Of a DNA stretch of 64,000 bases, positions 55,023 through 64,000 are shown one piece after another (the stretch's first letter is position 1; every line of letters starts with the position of its first letter). The DNA is from Hexactinellida sp. DTS-2022 (Eukaryota; Porifera; Hexactinellida). Position numbers and translations under genes: made by a program. The DNA is taken from the NCBI GenBank assembly GCA_028753945.1, contig JAPNXP010000014.1:1674001-1738000 (forward strand), in the 5' to 3' direction. The notes under the pieces are model-generated. The model had not been told where the DNA came from and ran no database searches. It saw only the letters and a program-made list of their open reading frames with translations.

Positions 55023-56906
55023 GGTATAGATCGAAATGGTCCAAGGGATTCGTCTGTAGAAAGGAGGACAAGACAACAGATATGTAATTCCACAAGATTG
55101 AGTCAAATGATTGGTAATTTGTGGTAAGGTAATACAAGCATGTCTAAAGCTGGTGTATGTTGTTTACTCAGTTTGCCAAATTTTTCTGGTAAAGTTGCCA
55201 AGCATCTAACCAAAACTACATGAGTAAAAATAGAAATCGCTCGTCATTAAAAGTCAAAGGTCTAGAGAAATTATCGTTCAAACGTATTCCTTTAAAAATG
55301 GTGTGTTAAAGCAAGTTCCTGCAAAACAGATTCAATTTCTCGGATGTCACTAATTGCAGCAATGGAAACGGATATACTCTGTCTATTAAAATAGGCTGAG
55401 GTGGATGATAAATAAGCATTGATTTCAAGGTACAAATCTACGGAGATATTTTTTCAGCCATTTTAGCGAGAACAAACGTTATGTTGCTTTCATTACGGAA
55501 CCACACCAACCAACTATTAGGTAAATAAATCAAGGTTAACGGTGTCCGGGGATAGGATTTTTTGATTAATGAAAGGATTATCCAAATGAGCATTTATTTC
55601 CATTAGTGAAGTATCACTGAGGGCTGGGGTGAGCATAACTTAGAAGTCAGTAATAGACTTCTAGAACAAATTTTTGTGGCTAAGTATAGATACTTTCAAT
55701 ATTAGAATAAGAGCGTCTATCTATATAACATAGTTTAAATGCATTAGTAAACTGATTCATACTTGTACTATAATGTTCTAATTCAATACTTAACTTCTAA
55801 TAGGTCTATTATTACCGCCCCATTGACTCAGGTAGCGATTAATTACTTTTATGAGGCAATAATTAATTATGAAGGCTCCGGAGTCCTAAAAGGATGTATT
55901 TATCAACGAAATTTCATTGTAAGCGCATTATCTCCATGAAATATTGCTGATTTCTGCGAAAAAAAAAATTCGGGCTTGAAGGTAAGTGTCATTCATTGTG
56001 TATAAAAATTTTTGAGTCTTAATCGATTGTATCTTTCTCAAAAAAGTCTGGCATTTAGTCCGGCATCTGGTCAATCCAAATATTCGTGGAAAAATGGTAA
56101 AGAGGGGTTGCAATCTTGTGGAAAATTGTTTTATACCTTATAAAACTTTACCTTCAAACTTGCAATAGATCATTGATATTTCTGGGAAGTTAGAGCTAAG
56201 CTCTAGCAAATTAATTAATTTGAGGGTTTATGGGCACAGTGTTGAGAGGACACCACCATATATGGGTATGTGAATTTATAGGAATGTAACTAATTGGATA
56301 ATGGTCTCATTTGTTATTCCAATGAGTTTGTATTGGGATATTGATGTGATTATATGTTTAGTACTAAGTTCTAGAGTTTATACTTTAGGAGATAAGAAAT
56401 TTGCTGTGTCATCAAAAATGGGCACATTACATGCCCATATATGGACCATTTTGAAAACGGTGCGTGTTAGGGTCACAAAATGTATTATTGACGGATAGGA
56501 AGTCGGGTATTGCGAGTATTTTGAGACGTTTAAATTGATTATAGCACCTCGGGTGTCTGAGATAGAAAATTGAGAAGAAAACGTACCCTCGAATGTGATT
56601 ATAGGCCATAAAAGACTGAATTTTCACTTTTTTATTATTTTTTTTGATCAATTGTTGATTATTTTCGTCAGTGATTGCTTGGATAGAGTAATGATATCGC
56701 CACTCCTACCATTGTTGAGGAATACATTACAGATAATCGTTAAAAGTGGTGAAACCAGTGATTCGCAGTACAAAATAGCTCATAACTCTGAATATACGCT
56801 TTTTAGAGATTCTAAACTATGTACAAACGTTAGTTATCGTCCTTCTGCCGTGCTTGGTCAATAAATAAATATTTGAATTCACTGTTTTTCTTACGGATAT
56901 TTCCCA

Positions 56907-57387
56907 TTATTCTCCTTCCATGGACACCCTTAACTTATCTTTCAAGTCCTGTGGAGAGTTGACCACAAACTTCTCTTTCTCTTGACTCTCGGATCTCAAG
57001 CTGAGTTGTAGTGTTTGGTTCATCAATTCTTCCTCTTTTGCATCGTATGAGAAGCGATTCCGTTTGTAAGGTTTGGATGAGTAATATGCTGGGCAGCCGG
57101 GCAGTAAACTTGGTACAGCGCCTTCTTTCAGCTTTGGCTTTGCCCGCGGTACTTCAGTAAAAGTACCATCTCCTCTTGGGACTTGGAAAGTGTAGTCTAT
57201 GTTTTCTTTCTGAAAATGGTTGATACATACATAGACCACCTTCAGGTCACCGATATCCTCGCGACGAAGAGCGCATGTCCAGGCATGATTCAGGGTTGGT
57301 GGATTTTGAGGCATCTTGAACACAAGGAACATGGTCATCAGGGTTGTAGTTGCTCTTGCATCCGGGGACAGAACACGAGTTAGGCAT
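56907..57387 (-). pseudogene. THAP-domain N-terminus of P-like transposase
   Basis: Start at 57387: MPNSCSVPGCKSNYNPDD (C5 and C10). A one-base excess near 57330 shifts the frame, after which it reads VFKMPQNPPTLNHAWTCALR, VVYVCINHFQKENIDYTF (Cys-x2-His) and AVPSLLPGCPAYYSSKPYKR, ending at 56907. All four zinc ligands are present across the shift. Family: THAP (C2CH) DNA-binding finger of P-type transposases. Confidence 0.78.
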
Positions 57388-57689
57388 GAATAGAAGCTAA
57401 TATGAATAAAATACCAAAGCGAAATTAAAAGGATGAGATTTTACGTCAATAGAAGAGTTTGGAATAAAATATGATCAATAATTGTATATATTTCAAGAAT
57501 ATTTCTAATTAATGTGGTTGATTATGATTATTATTTTTGAAATTAAATATTGTGGTTGGATAAATATTACCATCTTCTCCTTCATCCTTGGTCCACATTT
57601 TCTAGGTTACTGTCAGGCCATATATAGAGTAGGCTATGGTTGAATCTAATTCTATTGTGTCAACTTGTAATAATTCTATTGATTTAACT

Positions 57690-58026
57690 CAGGGTTCTGC
57701 AAATTTCATTTTTATCAGGCCACATAATCTTAACAATATTTTCCTCAGGCCGCAAACAATATCGATAAATTTTTTGAAATTTATAACAAAACTATTATGT
57801 TGTTGTAATACTAGAACAATACTAATTTCTAAGCAAAAGTGCATAAAGGACTCTAGTCAAAAGGTAATAATCAGTCTGTATATGAGTATATGTGAACAGG
57901 CCAGATGAAAATTAGAAATGTCTCTCAGGCCACACATGATGCAAATTTCCATTCGGCTATCAGGCCACACATAAGGTTGTTTCAGGCCGCGCATGCGGCC
58001 TGAAAAACCTAGTTTGCGGAACCCTG
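57690..58026. mobile_element. hAT MITE, CAGGGTTCTGCAAA ends
   Basis: Ends CAGGGTTCTGCAAATTTC and AGTTTGCGGAACCCTG; perfect 8-bp duplication ATTTAACT (57682-57689 and 58027-58034). Repeated CAGGCCACA motifs. Confidence 0.93.
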
Positions 58027-58379
58027 ATTTAACTTGTTAAATCAAACTCTATTGATTCAACTCGCGATAATTATATTGACTTGGGAATTCAAGCTGTCTT
58101 CTTTTTAATTTTAGCATTACTATACAATTGATTAAATAAAATATTATAATAAAATGAATTTGTTGACTTAACTCAACTCACCGTGTATAACATTGCTAAA
58201 ATAATTAACCTATAATATAATTTATCATCAATAAACAATTAATGAATTGAATTAAAGTGATTAAATTCAAGATGGTTCAATGTAGAAATACACTTCAAAT
58301 TCATTAATTGTTCCATTGTCCCGTGACAACTTGTTGAATGAGTCTAAACACCATGAAACGTTCATGACATGGCTAAATA

Positions 58380-58502
58380 TATCCAAAATTGCAGCTGTGC
58401 CAACAGCATGTTCCTTTGGAGGAACTATCAATAAACCACCACCAAATATACTCTATAGTGCCAACAAAGGAACATGTGTCGGCACAGCTGCAATTTTGGA
58501 TT
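58380..58502. repeat. Array hairpin 17
   Basis: Arms AATCCAAAATTGCAGCTGTG and CACAGCTGCAATTTTGGATT with the usual loop. Confidence 0.88.
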
Positions 58503-58778
58503 ATTAAAATTCTTCTGTTCCCATCAGTCGCAGAATTTTATGGTGAATCCAATGGTAAATAACAATTTGGGGTTTTGTATAACATTTTTTGAGTTATGGA
58601 CCAGACAAATTTTGAAAGAGCTAAAAATGTGTCCAAAATGTGTTGATCAAAAATCGTAACCCCAGGTGCAAATTAGACGGTCCAACCGCACCTACATGCC
58701 AAGTTTCAAAGCTCTGGACAGGGCACCGTCTACGGAGAATACATAAATATTAATAATATTAAAGGCCGTCAGATTAGA

Positions 58779-58882
58779 ACTGGGCCACTATACTATAGTA
58801 TAGTCGGCACAGTAAAAATAATATTCAATAAAGGCAGTGATTTCAATACTGGGCCACTATACTATAGTATAGTCGGCACAGT
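58779..58882 (+). repeat. Two 35-bp palindromes
   Basis: Copies at 58779-58813 and 58848-58882, after GCACCGTCTACGGAGAA and an AAT-rich tract, as at 22600. Confidence 0.9.
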
Positions 58883-58889
58883 AATAATA

Positions 58890-59640
58890 ATGTTTTGCGT
58901 CGTGGATTTTAACAGTATAGAAATTTGATGACTATATTGTGAGTTTAAGGAATATATATATAGTAAATATAATGATTGTCCTATTCAAGTTCGCACTGGA
59001 AGGTCTGTTGTATCACTTTTGTGCGATCTAACATTAATGTGCAAAAACTCTAGGCCGGACGTATTTTGGCAAGCTAGGACCATTTATGGCCGGCCAAAAA
59101 TTGGTCCCGGACCATTTTTGGCCAATCCAAAATTGGTTCGACATGACCAGTTTTTTCGTGACTGGGCCATGGCCCTATCAGCCCTACCGGAGCCTACGCC
59201 TATGATTATGTATTATGGCCATAGGCGTCGTAAATGCAAAGGTCAATCCTTCGGGCCGCCCGGAAATTCCGGGTAATTTCCGGGTAAACTCCGGGTATAG
59301 TATTAGTAGCATAGGGGCAACCCTTCCGGGCCGCCCGGACATCCGGGCGGGTTACGACGCCTATGATTATGGCTAATACCTCTAGGGTGCCGGAAAATAT
59401 CTACCTCCATAATAAAGTGCCATCCACGAAAATCCTAGATAAACCCCTGTCCGTTATATACCTACAGTGCAATTAATGATCAAATATTATTCAAAACTCA
59501 TATGAATATTCACTATCTTTTCTTTTCGAATCTTTCTGAATTATTACTACCTTTTTTGATAAGTTATCACTACCTTGGTTCTGTTGGTTTTTGGTTTTGT
59601 TCCTGGATGCAAAATCTAACTACCCGGTTGATTATATTCC
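58890..59640. other. Spacer with small GC-rich insertions
   Basis: No gene. The segment 59052-59200 is rich in GGCCGG/TTGGTCC/GGACCA motifs and may be a decayed MITE, but I could not place its ends. The clear element is at 59220-59365. Confidence 0.4.
59220..59365. mobile_element. hAT MITE, CATAGGCGTCGTAA ends
   Basis: Ends CATAGGCGTCGTAA and TTACGACGCCTATG; perfect 8-bp duplication ATTATGGC (59212-59219 and 59366-59373). CCGGGTAA / GGGCCGCCCGGA repeats inside. Confidence 0.93.
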
Positions 59641-59880
59641 AGTTTTCAAGATGCATGAAGCCCACCAAACCTGAAACATGCTTGGACATGAACTCTATCT
59701 CGTGCGGATATAGGTGACCAAAGAACACCTGGACTATACATTCAAAGTTCCAATCCGCGCGCGAAGCCTAGGCTGAAGGAAGATGCTGTCCAATGTTTTC
59801 GTAATATCTGGCTGTCTAGCTTACTACTCAGTTAAACGTCCTACTAAACGGCATAGTGATGAATCAAACCCTGCAACTTA
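59640..59880 (+). pseudogene. THAP-type exon remnant
   Basis: Short matching pieces in changing frames to the THAP exon at 56907-57387: TKPETCLDMNSISCGYR resembles its frame-shifted copy, then EHLDYTFKVP and a lone AYYSVKRPTKRHS. No surrounding transposon ends found. Confidence 0.5.
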
Positions 59881-60218
59881 GTTTGAGATTGAGAGTGAGT
59901 TAATTTTGTGGTAAACTCTTTATAGTCTTGGAAGATAAGTTAGCCTTGATTTAATTGCATAATAATTGGTTAGTATGGTTTCGTGGTAATCAGTTGTTTA
60001 TCTAGCCTAGCACCTTTAGGTGCCAGCCAGGCATCGGTTGAGATACCAAGGTATTTGCAGTTTGATTTGATTTAGGTGCCGGGTTCGCACTTAACTTGGT
60101 GCCGGTTGCCACCCCATATTTTCTGACCCAGCAGAATCTCCTGAATATGTTTATTATTTCTTGTGTCCAGATTGTATTTAAGTGATAGGAGGATAAATAC
60201 CCCAATCATATTATAGTT

Positions 60219-60219
<1 letters not shown>

Positions 60220-60263
<44 letters not shown>

Positions 60264-60401
60264 GGTAAATGTCCTCATATCCGGTTTTTGTCCTCATATC
60301 CAATTTTTGTCCTCATATCCAATTTTTTGTCCTCATATCCAAGTTTTTGTCCTCACATCTATAGATACGAGGACAAGTTTTTGCGATATGAGGACATCCT
60401 C

Positions 60402-60442
<41 letters not shown>
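60220..60442. repeat. AC microsatellites flanking a 20-bp minisatellite
   Basis: (AC)n at 60220-60260 and 60405-60442. Between them are five tandem GTCCTCATATCCAATTTTT-type units (60267-60355), then two inverted ones (ACGAGGACAAGTTTTTGC, GATATGAGGAC), so the block can fold back. Confidence 0.88.
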
Positions 60443-60443
<1 letters not shown>

Positions 60444-60698
60444 CAGACAACAATTCTGCTTTTAATTTATAAATCCATATAATATGAGGTACACGCACAA
60501 TCTTTTAATACTTTATTCAAATTTAGATAGATAACATGCTTAGATTGTTTTGAAATAGAAATGCGAAGCTTAGCAATAACTGGTTGTAGCCGTATTTTCC
60601 GTTAACTAATAACAGCTTAGTTTGATTCATCCCTGAATATCAGATATATACGTATTATAAATTATAATTTTCACAAAATTAGCATTTAATTATATTGT

Positions 60699-61567
60699 AT
60701 GAAAAGATTAACACGAATACTCTTTATTGTATGTATTTTCAGTCTTCTGAACATTCTTATCACAACAATATTCAGATCAAATACAGGAACATCAGTATAT
60801 CGAGTTTTTGAAGGTACAAGAAAATTGTTATATATAAATCACAAATTCCCCATGAAAATGTTTGTCAAAAATGGATTGTCATAACTGCAACACAATCTCC
60901 TGGTAAAGTTATCCTGGAATATAAGAAAATCGTAGATGAAGACAAATCAGAATGGTGTTGTGTTGTGATTCTCCTGACTAATAAGAAAGTTGAAGAGAAA
61001 TATTCAAATTTGAATAGCACAAATTTCATAATAGTAAACAGAGAAGATCAATTACGTCTCGCGAATACAAATCCTGTATTTAATTCTGTAATAAGTACTT
61101 TTCTAGATAAATCCTTCTCAAATACTTTTGGCTATCTCTACGCAATCAATCATGGTGCAATTGTCATATATGATGCTCATGAGGATTATAGCATTGAAAG
61201 TGAAGTACCATCTACAGAAATAGTACGCGATTATGTGATGGTGTCCAGTAAAGATCATGTTTACGATCCTTACCATTACTATTATTCCAATGTAAGTGTT
61301 ACACAAAATATTTCTGCACTGCCAATGGGCTTTTGGGGATTATCTAACTACTATCAATTTGCGAGAATAGTTGGTGATAATTGTAACAGGAACGATATTA
61401 TGAATCTAGGTGTCATTCAATTGTTAGCTAATCAGGATCCTCCAAATGCGAGATATTTTAATAGAAAAACTACTACATCAAATCATTTAGTCCTAGATAA
61501 AGGTTTGTTTTATTATGCTAATACAATATTTGGTGAATTTTTTAAATATAATTTATTAATCCGATAA
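60699..61567 (+). pseudogene. DUF288/STELLO-like glycosyltransferase, frameshifted
   Basis: The N-terminal frame from 60699 gives a basic start and a hydrophobic signal anchor (ILFIVCIFSLLNILITTIF, residues 7-25), as in Golgi type II proteins. About 150 bp later the domain is in another frame: CQKWIVITATQSPG, EWCCVVILLTNKK, TFGYLYAINHGAIVIYD, ISALPMGFWGL, MNLGVIQLLANQDPP and a C-terminal VLDKGLFYYAN. These match DUF288 landmarks (W-I-V-I-T, NxGYLYAIxHGAxxIYDxDDD, P-R-G-F-P, HxDPD, Q-x-T-F). The expected acidic cluster reads YDAHEDY. The frame change near 60820-60870 could be a frameshift or an unrecognised short intron, so it may still be a gene. No repeat similarity. Confidence 0.62.
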
Positions 61568-61681
61568 TAATATGACACCACAAATGTTGTTTCAATAATC
61601 GAATATGTTCGAATCTGCAATAAGGCATAGCCTACTATATACAGGTCATTTCACTACTTTAGACCAGGGACCAATAAATGC

Positions 61682-62880
61682 CTAATCTTGACGCGTTTCT
61701 GAATTTGGATTCACATTCTCGATTGTAAGTATAGAATTGTTGTGTATTAGGTCAATATCGTCACCTTTGTTAGAATCTAGATCAGTCTCTTGTTCAGATT
61801 CGAACGTACTAAGAAAGTGCATGAAAGAAGCTCTATCTTTGCGGATGACACTCTGCTGGTTATACAGTTTGAGAATCTTAGATAATTTCAAGACCCTTCA
61901 CTCCCAATCACTAGGAAAACTGAGACGTTATAGTTTGGCCCGGACATCTGTCGATATAATCCAAAATGATGCTCGATTGGGTCATTTTGCGGGAATGAGA
62001 GAGGACATAAGAAAATCCTCCCTCACCAGTCAAATAATTAACAAGTCTTGGTAGTGCAATACATGAATGTCGAAAACTAGAGAATGTTTGAGCTGTCAAC
62101 TTCCCTTATGTATTGGATAAACTCTTCCAGTATTCTAGCCTACGAATAACTGAAGATATTAGTTGAAATCTTGAATCATTGTATTCGAGGGGTGAACTAT
62201 CTTGTGTCATTAAGCCGATGGCCCATCATTGGGCTTCTGACGTATAATATTTTCCAGACACGACAAATCAAAGAAAGAAAATCACAAGTGTGATTATTAT
62301 CCACGCAATTGCTCTTCGATTGCAGAATGGTAAGAGCTGCTACATTCGTTTCATCGAAAATACGAAGATCTATATTCATATTCTGCCTTCTAAGCTAGAT
62401 GGCCAGCAAGCTTTGAAAGATAACCTAGGGGCCAGTTTAGCAACAGAAAACTGCTCAGATGTATCAAAAGCCTCAAGTCCTACAAATTATTTAATAAAAG
62501 GTCATACTTATGTACGAGTTACAAGGTGGGTTACCTGAAACGTAGCCTTAGATAATCTTACTGGATAGTTAGAATGTAGATATATAAGTCAAGCATGATC
62601 CTTTTGATTGATCCAATTGTTCCTGATTGTCTTGATAATGTGCACGAAATCGAAAATTAAGTAGAGAGACTGCTCACAATTATTTGGTTGAGGCACCCAG
62701 GGAATAAGTTGTTTCCATCGCAAAGGAGTTTGAAAAGGTGCACATTGAGCGGATAATGGTCTGAGATAATTACATCAACAAAAAGGTCACAGTGTTCAAC
62801 ATCTCTAATAATGTATTGTGTAATAGGAAGTAGGTCTGAAGCTTTTGGATTTGCTATCGGGAGCAAGCGAACCACTTCTT
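61682..62880 (-). pseudogene. P-like transposase body, degenerate
   Basis: Reading down from 62880: NPKASDLLPITQYIIRDVEH, VDVIISDHYPLNVHLFKLLC; a donor after ATFQ (GTAACC, about 62535) and acceptor TAG; SEQFSVAKLAPRL, LRIFDETNVAALTILQS; TAQTFSSFRHSCIALPRLVN YL; ILKLYNQQSVIRKDRASF. Colinear with the copy at 48240-51990. Broken by several frame changes. Confidence 0.75.
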
Positions 62881-63442
62881 ACATAAGCTGGTTACCATAA
62901 AACAGAGGATACTCTTCGCAGGTTCTAACGAGTGAGAGGTAGTTGCGCTACAATCAGCAGTGCCAAAGAACCTCCCACCTAAGCAAAATAGATTGAATAG
63001 TGAATACTACTATATAGAAAATGATATACAACCGTCTTTTATATCTAATGTTGGCTTTACATGAATTTCATCTATATTAAGGAAGAGACGACTTTCAAAT
63101 TGAGTAAAGCTACTTGTTTCAGTTTTAAGAAAAGGTAAAATTCAGTATTCAACCCAAAACTACTATACATTCGTCGTAGTGACGATTCATGCGGTAAAGA
63201 GATGCAGTCCATTTGACTAATTTATAACAGGGACTTCTTTAATATAGGGACTGTAAACTTCGTTTTACGGTAAAATTAGCGTAGTCCGAAAACAGTATTG
63301 TGTAATTATTGATATCCCGTAATCCGCTAATGCTAGACACAGGAAATGTATTATTGCGTATAGGAATTCATATTTTGGGTGTCCAACGGTCATTTTGGTT
63401 TATCAGAAATATTTGTGGAATGTAAGTTATGCGATGTTCACA

Positions 63443-63595
63443 CAGAGGCGGCGCCGCCAGGATTTTCAGATAGGGGAGCTCTGGGGGGGGGGGGGGGCCA
63501 GGGAGGATTTTAGGGGGCACACTGTACAACATTGTTATTCTATGGGGGGGCAGCCTAAAAAAGGGGGGCCATGGCCCCCCCTGGTTCCGCCACTG
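63443..63595. mobile_element. hAT MITE, CAGAGGCGGCGCC ends
   Basis: Ends CAGAGGCGGCGCCGCCAGG and CTGGTTCCGCCACTG; 8-bp duplication TGTTCACA / TATTCACA (one mismatch). Long G runs. Same family as 23923-24067, inverted. Confidence 0.85.
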
Positions 63596-64000
63596 TATTC
63601 ACACCTTTACAAATAAGGTAATGTTGTTAAAATTTCGACATCAGTTAGCTGCAGACATTTGAAATGTATTATTGACGAATGGGAAGTCATATTTAGGTAT
63701 AGAGATGCCCGGATCCTGGATCCGGCGGGATTTTCCCAATTTTGAGGGGACCCGGAATCTGGCTGGATCCAGAATGGGAATCACCGGATCCGAATTCGTA
63801 TACGAATTCATAGTTAATTTGGTTACATTTACCCAATCATTAAATATACAGTCAGGTTCTTTTATTATGAACATTCAAGGGACCAAAAACTGTGTTCATA
63901 ATAGAGAGACTTCATAATAAGCGAACTCAACTTAATACAAACCCTATGTAAATTGTTAAATTGGGACCGTAGGGTTTGTTCATAATAAAAAACCTTCATA

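Larger units (their letters stand above)
53711..57638 (-). mobile_element. P-element-like transposon C, degenerate
   Basis: Ends CATAGCCTACTCTATATATG (with GGCCTGACAGTA) on both sides; perfect 7-bp duplication GTTGAAT (53704-53710 and 57639-57645). THAP exon at 56907-57387 and C-terminal transposase at 54062-54758, both minus strand, in the order of a P-type gene. The middle (55100-56900) has no long frame; faint matches only. A hAT MITE sits at 54857-55022. Confidence 0.85.
57646..58778. repeat. Hairpin-family repeat, both orientations, with hAT insertion
   Basis: Reverse-orientation array sequence from 57646 (interrupted by 57690-58026). After the hairpin at 58380-58502 the forward-type segment CAGTCGCAGAATTTTATGGT ... 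GGGCACCGTCTACGGAGAAT follows. One hairpin thus joins two opposite half-units. Confidence 0.78.
61626..64000 (-). mobile_element. P-element-like transposon D, runs off the window
   Basis: Left end CATAGCCTACTATATACAGG, with TTAGACCAGGGACC about 45 bp in, matching the other P-type ends. The right end lies outside. Contains minus-strand transposase segments (61682-62880) and a hAT MITE (63443-63595). The region 62900-63440 has no readable coding sequence. Confidence 0.72.

Noticed and set aside
60072-60278. Poly-Cys/Val frames around 60.2-60.5 kb
   Set aside because: Translation of AC microsatellites.

Overview
The window looks like AT-rich nuclear DNA of an invertebrate animal. Coding pieces are split by GT-AG introns. 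The proteins carry animal or eukaryotic domains (THAP and FLYWCH zinc fingers, MULE and P-type transposases, a TIP30/HTATIP2-like reductase, a DUF288/STELLO-like glycosyltransferase). There is no operon structure and most of the DNA is transposable elements. I cannot name the species.

Only two loci look like non-transposon host genes: a TIP30/HTATIP2-like gene with a long Thr/Glu/Pro-rich tail (37251-39035, +) and a short DUF288/STELLO-like locus with an apparent frameshift (60699-61567, +).

Five P-element-like (THAP) units are visible. Four have CATAG-type ends that I can place: 2765-5836, 5883-10077, 53711-57638 and 61626 to beyond the window end. The fifth is a transposase body at about 48240-51990 whose right end is at 52101. 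Related non-autonomous elements with CGTGACC ends lie at 30420-35673 and 39405-41129. Every P-type copy with both ends visible has an identical 7-bp target duplication. FLYWCH-MULE elements occur at 1-415 (fragment), 7478-9331 (intact 470-aa transposase, 9-bp target duplication, inserted in a P transposase), 41208-42710 and 44161-47613. Two related 3-kb elements with TGTTGTATGAG ends and 4-bp duplications (10319-13275 and 30443-34450) are compatible with the Ginger superfamily. About twenty hAT-like MITEs, most with recognisable 8-bp duplications, are scattered and often nested.

The middle of the window (13.3-30.4 kb) is a tandem array of 0.83-1.7 kb units. Each unit has a conserved ~120-bp hairpin and a block of short AAGTTGAA/AAGTTAAAT repeats. 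The array flips orientation near 24.9 kb, and pieces of the same family recur at 2.2, 10.1, 35.7, 52.1 and 57.6 kb. A separate 35-bp near-palindrome occurs about 17 times next to TAA-rich tracts. The 30.4-35.7 kb block is a set of insertions five elements deep within that array, with a target duplication visible at nearly every level.
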